Shown in pieces: positions 15,997 to 27,180 of a stretch of DNA of 64,000 bases. The notes beneath the pieces were generated by a model that worked only from the letters and a program-made list of their open reading frames with translations, was not told where the DNA came from and ran no database searches. Origin of the DNA: Gammaproteobacteria bacterium (lineage in GTDB: Bacteria > Pseudomonadota > Gammaproteobacteria > Nevskiales > Nevskiaceae); the NCBI GenBank assembly GCA_026398875.1, contig JAPLSB010000016.1, positions 186,001 to 250,000 of the forward strand, written 5' to 3'. Every line of letters starts with the position of its first letter. Position 1 is the stretch's first letter. A program made the position numbers and the translations under genes.

Positions 15997-17139
15997 ATGG
16001 CTTGGAACGAGCCCGGCCCCGGCCGCGATCCGTGGAACCAGAATTCCGGCGGCAAACGCGGCAAGGAGGGCCCCCCCGATCTTGATGCCCTGCTGAAGAA
16101 GCTGAAGGAGCGCTGGTTCGGCAAGGGCGGCGGCCGCGGCCCGGCCGGTGCCGGTGCTGGCGGCGTGCCGAAGGGTCTGGCCGGCATCGCGCTGGTCGTG
16201 TTCGCGGCGTCCTGGCTGTACATGAGCTTCTACACCGTTGAAGAACAGCAACGGGCGGTGATCACCCGCTTCGGCGCCTACGCCGGCACCACCGGCCCCG
16301 GCCTGCACTGGGCGACGTGGCCGATCGAGCGTGTCGAGACCGTCGACTTCACACAGGTCCGGCAAGCCAACGAGAAGGCGACGATGCTGACGCAGGACGA
16401 GAACATCGTCGATGTCGATCTGTCGGTGCAGTTCCGCGTGTCATCGGCCGAGGATCTGGTGTTCAACATCCGCAAGCCGGAAGACACGCTGCGCCAGGCC
16501 ACTCAGGCAGCGATGCGTGAAGTGGTCGGGCGCTCGACGATGGACTTCATCCTGACCGATGGCCGTCAGGCTGTGGCCGACCAGATCAAGGTGATCCTTC
16601 AGGAACGCCTCAATGACTACAAGGCTGGCCTGATCGTCACCGAAGTGAACCTGCAGCAGGCGCAGCCGCCGGATCAGGTGCTCGACGCGTTCGCCGATGC
16701 GATCAAGGCGCGCGAGGACAAGGAGCGCCTGCAGAGCGAGGCCGAGGCCTATGCCAATGACCGCCTGCCGCGTGCGCGTGGCGAAGCGGCTCGCCGGGTG
16801 GCTGAAGCGACCGCCTACCGCGATCAGACGGTCGCCCGTGCGCAAGGTGATGCGGCACGTTTTACGGCGCTGTACGAGGAATATCGCAAGGCGCCGCAGA
16901 TCACCCGCAAGCGCATGTACTTCGATGCCATGACCGAGGTCTACGGCAGCAGCAGCAAGGTGCTGATCGACGTCGACAAGGGCAGCCCGGCGATCTACCT
17001 GCCGCTTGAACAGCTGCTGCGCAACGGGCAGAAGGCGGCCAGCGACCCGGGTGCCGAGCTTGGCAGCGGTTCGCTGCGTACCTCGCCGACCCGCAATAGC
17101 GCCGATGATGCTGCGCGCTCGCGCGATCGCAGCCGCTGA
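15997..17139 (+). CDS. hflK: Membrane protease modulator HflK
   Basis: SPFH/band-7 protein that, with HflC, forms the cage around FtsH in the inner membrane and limits its proteolysis. 380 aa. The Gly/Pro-rich cytoplasmic N-terminus (MAWNEPGPGRDPWNQNSGG) is followed by one transmembrane segment (GLAGIALVVFAASWLYMSF), the SPFH domain starting YTVEEQQRAVITRFG, and a long coiled coil rich in Ala/Glu/Arg. ATG 15997 gives the classic MAWNEPG start. hflC begins 14 bp downstream with an AAGGAG site just before it. Confidence 0.96.
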   Translation: MAWNEPGPGRDPWNQNSGGKRGKEGPPDLDALLKKLKERWFGKGGGRGPAGAGAGGVPKGLAGIALVVFAASWLYMSFYTVEEQQRAVITRFGAYAGTTGPGLHWATWPIERVETVDFTQVRQANEKATMLTQDENIVDVDLSVQFRVSSAEDLVFNIRKPEDTLRQATQAAMREVVGRSTMDFILTDGRQAVADQIKVILQERLNDYKAGLIVTEVNLQQAQPPDQVLDAFADAIKAREDKERLQSEAEAYANDRLPRARGEAARRVAEATAYRDQTVARAQGDAARFTALYEEYRKAPQITRKRMYFDAMTEVYGSSSKVLIDVDKGSPAIYLPLEQLLRNGQKAASDPGAELGSGSLRTSPTRNSADDAARSRDRSR

Positions 17140-17153
17140 AGGAGCACCAGAAC

Positions 17154-18035
17154 ATGAACTCATCCAACAAGCAGACGTTCATCCTCGCGGCGGTCATTGC
17201 TGGCCTGCTGCTGCTCGTCAACAGCGTGTTCGTCGTCGATCAGCGCGAAAAGGCGCTGCTTTTCAAGTTCGGCGAAGTCCAGCGCTCCGACTTCACGCCG
17301 GGCGTGCACTTCAAGCTGCCGATGATCGAATCGGTCAAGAAGTTCGACGGTCGCCTGCTGACCCTCGACAACAAGACCGAAACCTTCCTGACTGTCGAAA
17401 AGAAGAATGTCGAGGTCGACTTCTTCGTCAAGTGGCGGATCAAGGATGTCGGCAACTACTACCGCGCTACCGGCGGCGATGACTCGGTGGCCGAGAACCG
17501 GCTGGCCGCGATCATCAATCCCGGCCTGCGCGCCGAGTTCGGCAGCCGCACGATCCAGCAGGCGATTTCCGGCGAGCGCGACGAGATCATGACCGCGCTG
17601 GAAAAGACCGCGACGGCCAAGGTTGGCGAGCTCGGCATCGAACTGGTCGATGTCCGGATCAAGAGCATCAATCTGCCGCGCGCCGTCAGCGAATCGGTGT
17701 ATCAGCGCATGCGCGCCGAGCGCACCCGGGTGGCCTCCGACCTGCGCGCCCGCGGTTTCGAGGAAGCCGAAAAGATCAAGGCCGAAGCCGATCGCAGCGC
17801 CCAGACCTCGATTGCCGACGCTTATCGCGAAGCCGAAAAACTGCGCGGCGAAGGCGATGCCAAGACCGCAGAAATCTCCGCCAAGGCCTACGGCAGCGAT
17901 CAGGAGTTCTACGCGTTCTACCGCTCGCTGAACGGCTACCGCGACAGCTTCCGCGACCAGAAGGATGTGCTGGTGCTCGAACCGAACGGCGAGTTCTTCA
18001 AGTATCTGAAGCAGAGCGGCGAGGGCGGTCGTTGA
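17154..18035 (+). CDS. hflC: Membrane protease modulator HflC
   Basis: Partner of HflK in the FtsH-HflKC complex. 293 aa. The N-terminal transmembrane helix (FILAAVIAGLLLLVNSVFVV) is followed by DQREKALLFKFGEV, the SPFH domain, NLPRAVSESVYQRMRAER and a coiled coil. Ribosome site GAAGGAGC a few bases upstream of the ATG. The downstream small DUF2065 gene and the position before hisZ-purA match the order in Pseudomonas. Confidence 0.96.
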   Translation: MNSSNKQTFILAAVIAGLLLLVNSVFVVDQREKALLFKFGEVQRSDFTPGVHFKLPMIESVKKFDGRLLTLDNKTETFLTVEKKNVEVDFFVKWRIKDVGNYYRATGGDDSVAENRLAAIINPGLRAEFGSRTIQQAISGERDEIMTALEKTATAKVGELGIELVDVRIKSINLPRAVSESVYQRMRAERTRVASDLRARGFEEAEKIKAEADRSAQTSIADAYREAEKLRGEGDAKTAEISAKAYGSDQEFYAFYRSLNGYRDSFRDQKDVLVLEPNGEFFKYLKQSGEGGR

Positions 18036-18057
18036 TCACCAGCCGGTCAGACCGCCG

Positions 18058-18252
18058 ATGATGGCGGACGTGTTACGTGCACTGGCGCTGGTGCTGGTGC
18101 TTGAAGGTGCCGTGCTGTTCCTGATGCCGGAAGGCATGAAGGAAACCTGGAAACGGATGATCGCGAGCCACGAGCGCGTGCTGCGCACGATTGGCCTCGG
18201 TCTGATGGTGACCGGCCTGCTGGCGCTGCAGATCATTTCCTGGAACGCTTGA
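18058..18252 (+). CDS. DUF2065 small inner-membrane protein (YjeT-like)
   Basis: 64 aa with two hydrophobic segments (ALALVLVLEGAVLFLMP and TIGLGLMVTGLLALQIISW) joined by a short basic loop WKRMIASHERVLR. This is the DUF2065/YjeT family, found between hflC and purA or hisZ in many gammaproteobacteria; function unknown. Two ATGs in a row (18058, 18061). Its TGA overlaps the TTG taken as the hisZ start. Confidence 0.9.
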   Translation: MMADVLRALALVLVLEGAVLFLMPEGMKETWKRMIASHERVLRTIGLGLMVTGLLALQIISWNA

Positions 18253-19226
18253 CCGTGACTCGACTCTGGATGCTCCCCGACGGCGTTGAGGAAGCGCTGC
18301 CCACGACGGCCTGGCGTGTCGAGGGCCTGCGCCGTGCGCTGCTCGATCATTACCGAGCCCATTCGTACGAACTGATCCTGCCGCCGCTGATCGAGCATCT
18401 CGATACCTTGCTCAGCGGTGCCGGCAGCGATCTGGAAGATCAGACCTTCAAGCTGACCGATCCTGTCGGCGGGCGTCTGCTGGGCTTGCGCTCGGACATG
18501 ACACCGCAGGCGGCGCGCATCGCCGCTCGCCATTTCGCTGATGTGCCGGTGGTGCGTCTCTGCTATCTCGGCACCGTGCTGCGCACGCGCCCGGACAGCC
18601 TCGGCGGCTCGCGCGCACCGCGCCAGGTTGGCTGCGAAGTGTTCGGCGAGCGTGCCATCGGCGCCGATCTGGAAATTCTCAAGTTGATGCTCGACACGCT
18701 GAGGCTGGCCGGCATCGCGGACGCGCATCTGGATCTCGGCCATGTCGGCATCTACCGGGCACTGGCCTCTAAGCTGGCGCTGGACGAGGACGACGAGACC
18801 GCGATCTTCGACATCCTGCAGCGCAAGTCGCAGCCGGATCTGCGTGATTTCGCTGCGGCCCGATCGCTGCCGAAGCAGACCGCGAACGGCCTGTCGGCGC
18901 TGATGGAGCTGAATGGCGACGTCAGCGTGCTGCAACGTGCGCGGCAGACACTCGACGTCACCGATCCGGCGATTGCCGATGCGCTGTCCGCGCTGGAACA
19001 GGCGGCCGACTACCTTTCGACGCTCGACAACCCGGCACCGCTGCACATCGATCTGGCCGAATTGCGCGGTTACCGCTACCAGACCGGTCTGGTGTTCGCC
19101 GCCTTCGTGCCCGGCCACGGCCGCGAGGTGGCGCGTGGCGGTCGTTTCGACGGTGCCGGGTCGGCACGGCCGGCTACCGGCTTCTCAGCGGATGTCAACG
19201 AGCTGCTGAGGCTGGGCAACAGCTAG
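18249..19226 (+). CDS. hisZ: ATP phosphoribosyltransferase regulatory subunit HisZ
   Basis: Histidyl-tRNA-synthetase-like protein that pairs with the short form of HisG to give an active, histidine-regulated first enzyme of histidine biosynthesis. 325 aa. Motifs: LPDGVEEALP at the start, YELILPPLIEHLD, LRSDMTPQAARIAA (class II aaRS motif 2-like), and GYRYQTGLVFAAFVPG / VARGGRFDG near the end. It lacks the anticodon-binding domain of HisS. TTG 18249 overlaps the DUF2065 stop; GTG 18255 is an alternative. Placement between DUF2065 and purA is typical; its presence implies a short HisG elsewhere. Confidence 0.93.
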   Translation: MTVTRLWMLPDGVEEALPTTAWRVEGLRRALLDHYRAHSYELILPPLIEHLDTLLSGAGSDLEDQTFKLTDPVGGRLLGLRSDMTPQAARIAARHFADVPVVRLCYLGTVLRTRPDSLGGSRAPRQVGCEVFGERAIGADLEILKLMLDTLRLAGIADAHLDLGHVGIYRALASKLALDEDDETAIFDILQRKSQPDLRDFAAARSLPKQTANGLSALMELNGDVSVLQRARQTLDVTDPAIADALSALEQAADYLSTLDNPAPLHIDLAELRGYRYQTGLVFAAFVPGHGREVARGGRFDGAGSARPATGFSADVNELLRLGNS

Positions 19227-19233
19227 AAGCCTG

Positions 19234-20988
<1,755 letters not shown>

Positions 20989-21099
20989 CGCAGATTCGCA
21001 ATTCCGGTTGCCGATGGCTGGAACTGCAGAGGCCACGTCAGGCCTGCAGTTCCGGCGGTCGGCAACCCATGACCACAACCGAGGCAACAACGAAGTGAC

Positions 21100-21130
21100 A
21101 AAAGAAAAAGGCCACCGCGAGGATGGCCTT
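21100..21130 (-). terminator. Terminator-like hairpin, distal
   Basis: On the - strand: AAGGCCA, 9-nt loop, TGGCCTT, then TTTCTTTT. It is the second such hairpin downstream of tRNA-Leu; what transcript it ends, if the first one works, is unclear. Confidence 0.6.
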
Positions 21131-21240
21131 GAGCGTCAGCAGCAACCTTCCTGGATGCCGGCGGAACGATCGCGATCGATCGCCATGCCGCGTCCGCGTC
21201 GCCAGCTGGAATCGATGTTTCCGGCTTTTGCGACACCCAC

Positions 21241-21270
21241 AAAAAAGGCCGCCAATGGCGACCTTTTTCT
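21241..21270. terminator. Terminator downstream of tRNA-Leu, symmetrical
   Basis: 12-bp stem (one G-T pair) AAAAAGGTCGCC / GGCGGCCTTTTT with a 3-nt loop on the - strand, 20 bp past the tRNA 3' end. A and T runs on both sides mean it could also stop transcription coming from purA on the + strand. Confidence 0.75.
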
Positions 21271-21290
21271 TGCAACCCTGCGTGTACATC

Positions 21291-21375
<85 letters not shown>

Positions 21376-21388
21376 TGGGGGTCTGTCA

Positions 21389-23881
21389 ATGAAGAAATCG
21401 AAAAATAATGGAAGCCGTCGCGACCTGCCGGATGACAAGTCGCCAGCGCCATCCAAGAAGGCCAAGTCCGGTGGTTTCAACTGGGGCCGCAAGGCCGTGC
21501 CGGAGACCCCGGACTGGAAGACCGCCGACGCCGAGTTCGCGGCCGAGTCAACGCGCTACGCGAACCCGCTGCCAAGCCGCAACCACATCCTGAAGACGCT
21601 GGTCGACTCGCCGGAGCCGATGACGCTCGACGAACTGATCGCCCACTTCGGCCTGAAGAAGCTCAACGAGCAGGAAGCGTTCACCAAGCGTCTGGTGGCG
21701 ATGGCCCGCGAAGGCCAGCTCACTGCCGCCGATCGCCGCGGGGCCTACCGCGCCGTGCTGACTGAAGCTGGTGAAACGATCGAAGCCAAGCCGCGCTCCG
21801 GCATTACCGTCGATGGCAAGGTGCTCGCGCATCGCGATGGCTATGGCTTCGTGCAGCCGGACAACGCCGCAGCCGGCGACAAGTCCGGCGACGTGTTCCT
21901 GTCGCCGCGCCAGATGAACAGCCTGATGAATGGCGACCGGGTGCGCGTGCGCGTGATCGGCACCGATGCGAGAGGCCGCCGCGAAGGCGCCTTGGTGGAC
22001 GTGCTGGAGCGCGGCACGACGCAAGTCGTCGGTCGCCTGCATGCGTCGAGCATCGGCGGCGGCGGCATCTTCACGGTGATCCCGAGCAATCCGAAGAATC
22101 CGGAAACCATCGTGCCGGCCAGCGAGCTGGGTGGAGCCAAGCCGGGTCAGATGGTGGTCGCCGAACTGACCGCGCCTCCGGGCGAGCGGACCATGCCGGT
22201 CGGCCGCATCGTCGAGATCCTGGGCGATCACATGGCGCCGGGCATGGAGATCGCCGCCGCGATCCGCGCGCACAAGCTGCCGTTCGAATGGCCGGAAGGC
22301 GTCGAAGCCGAAGCCGAAGCCTTTGGCCCGGTGGTGACGCCGGCGCACTGGGGTGAGGATCGCGAAGACCTGCGCGAGCTGGGCCTGATGACCATCGACG
22401 GCGCCGACGCCCGCGACTTCGATGACGCCGTCTACGCCGAAGCGGTCAAGGGCTGGCGTGGCGGCGGCTGGAAGCTGTGGGTGGCGATCGCCGATGTCTC
22501 GGCCTATGTCACGCCGGGTTCGGCGCTGGACGCCGAAGCGACCGAGCGCGGCACCTCGGTGTACTTCCCGAACAATGTCATCCCGATGCTGCCGGAGGCG
22601 CTGTCCAACGGCCTGTGCTCGCTGAACCCGAACGTCGACCGGCTGTGCATGGTCTGCGAGATGCGGGTGTCGTCGGACGGCGAAGTGTCGAAGTCGAAGT
22701 TCTACAAGGCGGTGATGCGCTCGAAGGCGCGGCTGATCTACGACGACGTCGCCGAGATGCTGGACAACCCGGACTGCGAGCAGGCGCAACGTCAGCCGGA
22801 ACTGCTGAAGCCGCTGAACACGCTGAAGGCCGTGTTCGAAGCACTGTTCGCGGCTCGCGAAAAGCGCGGCGCGATCGACTTCGAAGGTACCGAAACCAAG
22901 ATCGTGTTCGGCGAAGGCCGCAAGATCGAAAAGATCGTGCCGGTCCAGCGCAACGTGGCGCACCGGCTGATCGAGGAATGCATGATCGCCGCGAACGTGC
23001 AGGGCGCACTGCTCGTCGACAAGCACAAGATGCCGGCGCTGTATCGCGTCCATCAGGTGCCGGATGGCGACAAGGTGGCGATCCTTCGCGAGTTCCTCGC
23101 GGGTCGTGGCCTGCGCCTCGGCGGCGGCGACACGCCGGTGGCGATGGACTACGCCAGCCTGCTGGCCAGCGTGAAGGGCCGCGAGGACGCCAGCCTGATC
23201 CAGACGGTGATGCTGCGTTCGCTGATGCAGGCGCGCTACCAGCCGGCCAACGACGGCCACTTCGGTCTGGCGCTGACCCACTACGCGCACTTCACCAGCC
23301 CGATCCGTCGCTACCCCGATCTGCTGCTGCACCGGGCGATCAAGCACGCGATCGTCAAGGGCAAGCCGAAGACCTTCACCTACACGCTGCCGCAGATGGA
23401 AGCCCTTGGTGCCCATTGCTCGATGGCCGAGCGCCGCGCCGACGACGCCACCCGCGACGTCAACACCTGGCTCAAGTGCGAGTTCATGCGCCACCGGGTC
23501 GGCGAGGACTTTGACGGCATCGTCGCCAGCGTGGCGCCGTTCGGCCTGTTCGTCGAACTGACCGGCCTGTACATCGAAGGCATGCTCCACGTTTCGCAGC
23601 TGAAGGGCGACTTCTACGAGTTCGAAGCCAAGCACCAGCGCCTGGTCGGCAGCCGTTCGAAGCAGGTCTATGCGCTGGGCCAGAAGATCCGCGTCAAGGT
23701 GGTTCGGGTCAGCCTCGACGAACGCAAGATTGATCTGGAGATCGTCGACAAGGGTGGCGCACGTCAGGACGACGGCGGCCGTGGCGGACGCGATGGCCGG
23801 GATGGTCGCGATGGCGGCAAGCCGGGCCAGCGGCAGGGCGGTGCGATCAAGCCCGGCAGCCGGCGCGGCGCGCGGCGATGA
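21389..23881 (+). CDS. rnr: Ribonuclease R
   Basis: Processive 3'-5' exoribonuclease that can unwind structured RNA; acts in mRNA decay, rRNA quality control and with tmRNA. 830 aa (E. coli 813). Order: basic N-terminal helix-turn-helix region (RNHILKTLVDSPEPMTLDEL), two cold-shock domains, the RNB catalytic domain with DGADARDFDDAVYAE, an S1 domain (GEDFDGIVASVAPFGLFVEL), and a Gly/Arg/Asp-rich tail. ATG 21389 has GGGGG at 21377-21381 as ribosome site; longer readings would cross the antisense tRNA-Leu. The TGA overlaps the ATG of the next gene by 4 bp. Confidence 0.97.
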   Translation: MKKSKNNGSRRDLPDDKSPAPSKKAKSGGFNWGRKAVPETPDWKTADAEFAAESTRYANPLPSRNHILKTLVDSPEPMTLDELIAHFGLKKLNEQEAFTKRLVAMAREGQLTAADRRGAYRAVLTEAGETIEAKPRSGITVDGKVLAHRDGYGFVQPDNAAAGDKSGDVFLSPRQMNSLMNGDRVRVRVIGTDARGRREGALVDVLERGTTQVVGRLHASSIGGGGIFTVIPSNPKNPETIVPASELGGAKPGQMVVAELTAPPGERTMPVGRIVEILGDHMAPGMEIAAAIRAHKLPFEWPEGVEAEAEAFGPVVTPAHWGEDREDLRELGLMTIDGADARDFDDAVYAEAVKGWRGGGWKLWVAIADVSAYVTPGSALDAEATERGTSVYFPNNVIPMLPEALSNGLCSLNPNVDRLCMVCEMRVSSDGEVSKSKFYKAVMRSKARLIYDDVAEMLDNPDCEQAQRQPELLKPLNTLKAVFEALFAAREKRGAIDFEGTETKIVFGEGRKIEKIVPVQRNVAHRLIEECMIAANVQGALLVDKHKMPALYRVHQVPDGDKVAILREFLAGRGLRLGGGDTPVAMDYASLLASVKGREDASLIQTVMLRSLMQARYQPANDGHFGLALTHYAHFTSPIRRYPDLLLHRAIKHAIVKGKPKTFTYTLPQMEALGAHCSMAERRADDATRDVNTWLKCEFMRHRVGEDFDGIVASVAPFGLFVELTGLYIEGMLHVSQLKGDFYEFEAKHQRLVGSRSKQVYALGQKIRVKVVRVSLDERKIDLEIVDKGGARQDDGGRGGRDGRDGRDGGKPGQRQGGAIKPGSRRGARR

Positions 23882-24480
23882 GTCGGCGGGTCATCGGCGC
23901 GGCAACGGCGCTGGCACTGCTGCTGGCGCTTGGCGGCTGCGCCAGCGATCCCGTCGTCGAAACTGAACCGACGGCGCCGGCCGGTGCGGCGCTGGCGGTT
24001 GCCATCGCCGATGCCGTACCGCCGGCACGATTGTCGGCGGTGATCGCCGACTTCGATGCTGCCTTGAAGGCCAAGCTGGCCTTGCTGCCGCTGTCGTCCG
24101 CTTATCGCCTGGTCGGCGGCGATGGCGCGCCGGTGCGCCTGCTGCTCGATGCCGATCGTGCCTTCGAGGTCGGCAACGCGCAGATGAAGCCGGAGCTGCT
24201 GTTGCCGCTGGCCGATGTCGCTGACGTTGGCCGCGCGACCGGTGCCTGGGTCATCCATGTCATCGGCACGGCGTCCACGAGCGATGAAGCCGAACTGGCA
24301 GAACGCCGAGCGGCTTCGGTACTGGCCTATCTCGCCAGCCGCGGGTTCAGTGCAGGGCGGCTGCGCTCGGAAACCCGCAGCGGCCGTGGTCATGGCGTCG
24401 ACCTGCAGTTCGTGCCGATCGTCGAAGGCCGCGAAGCTCAGGCCTGGATGTCACCGGCAGCGCTCGGCGCTCGGCGCTGA
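23878..24480 (+). CDS. Putative lipoprotein with OmpA-like C-terminal domain
   Basis: 200 aa. The N-terminus MSRRVIGAATALALLLALGGC is a lipoprotein signal with lipobox LGGC; the mature end is Cys21. The C-terminal half (VGNAQMKPELLLPLADVADV, then GTASTSDEAELAERRAASVLAYL and GFSAGRLRSETRS) has the layout of an OmpA/Pal peptidoglycan-binding domain, but it is divergent and I cannot be sure the ligand residues remain. Translationally coupled to rnr by a 4-bp overlap. Probably envelope; function unknown. Confidence 0.75.
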   Translation: MSRRVIGAATALALLLALGGCASDPVVETEPTAPAGAALAVAIADAVPPARLSAVIADFDAALKAKLALLPLSSAYRLVGGDGAPVRLLLDADRAFEVGNAQMKPELLLPLADVADVGRATGAWVIHVIGTASTSDEAELAERRAASVLAYLASRGFSAGRLRSETRSGRGHGVDLQFVPIVEGREAQAWMSPAALGARR

Positions 24481-24506
24481 ACGCGGCACGTTCCGGTCAA
24501 CGCGTC

Positions 24507-27167
24507 ATGGATTCATCGCGGGCAGGCTTTCCGATTGTCTGGATACTGCTGTTTGCCGCGCTGGCTGCCGTGGCGCTGGAACAGGTCGAGGCCGCCTGGC
24601 TCGGTGCGTTCTGCGGCTACCTGTTCGGACGGCTGAGGGCGGTCGATCGCGAGCTGCAAGTGCTGTCGGCGCGCTTCGATGCCGCGTTGCGTGACGCGGC
24701 AGGTCCAGCCACGGATCGCAGCGCTGCTGCAGTGCCCGAAGCTGCCGTGCGTGTCGATCCGCCGCCGACGACGCCGGTCGGCGCTGCTACGCATTCGCAT
24801 CCAAAGGTCATGGCGGAGGCGGCGCCGCCCGCGCCGCCGCTGCGGCCTGCAGCACCGTCGTGGCTTGACCGGCTTTCGGCCCAGGCGCTCGCTTGGGCAC
24901 GCGGCGGCAATCCGCTGGCCCGACTCGGCGTGCTGATCACGTTCGTCGGTGCGGTGTACCTGATTCGCTATGCCGCCGAGGAAGGCTGGCTGCCGGTCGA
25001 ACTGCGGCTGGCCGGCCTGTCGGCTGCCGCGCTGGCGATGATCGCCACCGGCTGGCGCCTGCGCGAAAAAGTCAGCGGCTATGCGCTGACCTTGCAGGGC
25101 GGCGGACTGGCGTTGCTGTATCTGACGGTGCTTGCCGCACTTCGGCTCTACGCGCTGCTGCCACCGACGATGGCCTTTGCGCTGCTGGTGCTGGTGGCAG
25201 GTGCATCGGCCGGGCTCGCCGTGCGCCAGAACGCGTTGCCGCTGGCGATCATCGGCTTTGCCGGCGGCTTCGTTGCACCGCTGATGATCGGTGGCGACGG
25301 CAGCCACCTGCTGCTGTTCGGCTACTACACGGTGCTCAACGTCGGGGTCTTCGCAGTCGCCGCAGTGCGCGGCTGGAGCCTGCTGAACCTGCTCGGCTTC
25401 ACGTTCACCTTCGTGATCACTTCGCTGTGGCGGGCCACCGCCTACAAGCCCGAGTGGTTCGCCAGCGCCGAGTTTTTCCTGCTGCTGTTCTTCGCCATGT
25501 ACGTCGCGGTGACCGTGCTGTCGGCGCGCAGCGGCGCGCGGCGTGGCGTGGTGTCCGGCAGCTTGATCTTCGGCCTGCCGGCGATCGTGCTGTCGCTGCA
25601 GGCAAGCCTGGTGATCGAGATCCCGCACGGCCTGGCGATCAGCGCTGCCGGCTTCGGTGCCTTCTATCTGGTGATCGCGACGGCCCTGCGACGCAGCGCC
25701 CGCGAGCACTGGCAGACCACCGCGCTGGCGTTTCTGGCGATCGGCGTGGTTTTGCTGAGCCTGGCCGTGCCGCTGTACTGGGACGCCAAGGCCACGGCAG
25801 CGACTTGGGCGCTTGAAGGGGCGGGCGCGGTCTGGCTTGGGCTGCGCCAGCAGCGGCACTGGACCCGGCGCTTTGGTGTGCTGATCCAGTTGCTGGCGGG
25901 GGCCTCACTGCTGATCGCGATTGGCGATGGAGGCGCGGGCGACGCCTGGTTCGCGACCGGCGTGCCGGGTGCGGTGTTGCTCGCGATGGCCGGCCTCGCC
26001 AGTGCCGTCTGGCTGCGTGACGCGCTGGGCGACCGCTGGCTGCCGCGGCTGGCCGCCATCTGGGCGCTGGTCTGGTGGCTGTATGCCGGCATGGCACAGA
26101 TCGATCATCGCGATCCGGCCTGGGCGGCGGGGCTGGATCTCGCCTACGGGGCGCTGGCGGTTGCGCTGCTCGCCGCTACTGCGTTGCGCCGAGGCTGGCA
26201 CTGGTTGCTGCTGCTCGGCGAGGTGACGGCGCTGCTGTACGCGCTGGGCGGCCTGCTGGTCGCCATCGACCATCGGCCCACCTACCAGGGCGGCGCGCTC
26301 GGCTGGCTGCTGCTGCTGATCGTTCACTACGCCGTGCTGTGGAAGCGCGACCAGGCGGGCGCTCCGGCGCCGCATCCGGCTTCGCATGTGCTGCCGGCGC
26401 TGCTCAAGGTCTGGCTCGGCGGGCTGGAGCTGGAATGGCGTCTGCGCGACCAGCTGGGTGGTGACTGGCCATGGCTGGCGGGCGGCGTTGCACCGGCGAC
26501 GGCGCTGCTGTTCATTGCGCGCTTTCCGCGCAGCTGGCCGATGGCCGGGCATGCGCGGCTGTACGCGCAGTGGGTGGCCGGCCCGCTGGCGCTGTGGCTG
26601 CTTGGCTGGATCGTCATTGGCGCGTTGTACGCCAACGGCAGTGCGACGCCGCTGCCGACCTGGCCGCTGCTGAATCCGCTCGATGCCACGGTGTTCGCGG
26701 TCGCGGCGGTGCTGTGGTTCGCCTGGCGGCATCGCGATCCCGCGCACTGGGACTGGCTGGCCCGGCCGGCGCTGCCCGGCGTCATGCGGCACCTGCCGCC
26801 GATCCTCGCTGCCCTTGCCGCGTTCGCCTGGCTGAACGGCGCGCTGGTGCGTGGCCTGCACTACAGCTTCGGCACACCGCTGAAGGGCATGGCGCTGCTC
26901 GACTCGTCACTGCTTCAGGCCAGCATCTCGGTGGTCTGGAGCCTGCTGGGCTCGGCTGCGATGTGGATCGGCGCCCGGCGCGGCTTGCGCGGCATCTGGC
27001 TGGTGGGCGCTGCGCTGATGGTGGTCGTGGCGATCAAGCTGTTTGCCGTCGATACCGCCGGCACCGGTACCTTGGCGCGCATCGCTGCCTTCCTGTCCGT
27101 TGGCGCAATCCTGCTGGCGGCCGGCTATTTCGCGCCGCTGCCGGCGAACGAGCGGCGTGAGGCGTGA
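24507..27167 (+). CDS. DUF2339 multi-pass membrane protein
   Basis: 886 aa, almost wholly hydrophobic after residue about 120, with roughly two dozen predicted membrane segments. The first helix (GFPIVWILLFAALAAVAL) is followed by a short coiled-coil-like stretch (RAVDRELQVLSARFDAALRD), a Pro/Ala-rich linker, then the segment SWLDRLSAQALAWARGGNPLARLGVLITFVGAVYLIRYA cut here into the typical DUF2339 start. That block and the overall plan match the DUF2339 family; no function is established. It lies 26 bp after the lipoprotein gene and may be cotranscribed with it. An inverted repeat element follows. Confidence 0.85.
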   Translation: MDSSRAGFPIVWILLFAALAAVALEQVEAAWLGAFCGYLFGRLRAVDRELQVLSARFDAALRDAAGPATDRSAAAVPEAAVRVDPPPTTPVGAATHSHPKVMAEAAPPAPPLRPAAPSWLDRLSAQALAWARGGNPLARLGVLITFVGAVYLIRYAAEEGWLPVELRLAGLSAAALAMIATGWRLREKVSGYALTLQGGGLALLYLTVLAALRLYALLPPTMAFALLVLVAGASAGLAVRQNALPLAIIGFAGGFVAPLMIGGDGSHLLLFGYYTVLNVGVFAVAAVRGWSLLNLLGFTFTFVITSLWRATAYKPEWFASAEFFLLLFFAMYVAVTVLSARSGARRGVVSGSLIFGLPAIVLSLQASLVIEIPHGLAISAAGFGAFYLVIATALRRSAREHWQTTALAFLAIGVVLLSLAVPLYWDAKATAATWALEGAGAVWLGLRQQRHWTRRFGVLIQLLAGASLLIAIGDGGAGDAWFATGVPGAVLLAMAGLASAVWLRDALGDRWLPRLAAIWALVWWLYAGMAQIDHRDPAWAAGLDLAYGALAVALLAATALRRGWHWLLLLGEVTALLYALGGLLVAIDHRPTYQGGALGWLLLLIVHYAVLWKRDQAGAPAPHPASHVLPALLKVWLGGLELEWRLRDQLGGDWPWLAGGVAPATALLFIARFPRSWPMAGHARLYAQWVAGPLALWLLGWIVIGALYANGSATPLPTWPLLNPLDATVFAVAAVLWFAWRHRDPAHWDWLARPALPGVMRHLPPILAALAAFAWLNGALVRGLHYSFGTPLKGMALLDSSLLQASISVVWSLLGSAAMWIGARRGLRGIWLVGAALMVVVAIKLFAVDTAGTGTLARIAAFLSVGAILLAAGYFAPLPANERREA

Positions 27168-27180
27168 CTGCGAAAGCGAC

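Larger units (their letters stand above)
20989..21290. other. Intergenic region between purA and tRNA-Leu
   Basis: 302 bp without a convincing gene. Contents: a 10-bp hairpin GGAACTGCAG / CTGCAGTTCC shortly after the purA stop, without a T-run; two terminator-like hairpins oriented for the - strand (21100-21130 and 21241-21270); and about 110 bp between them with palindromic GATCGCGATC-type sequence. A stretch open in one - strand frame spans both hairpins but has no ribosome site or sensible protein. Confidence 0.6.

Noticed and set aside
21038..21289. 83-codon open frame on the - strand beside tRNA-Leu
   Set aside because: It runs through both terminator hairpins and has no ribosome site or sensible protein features.
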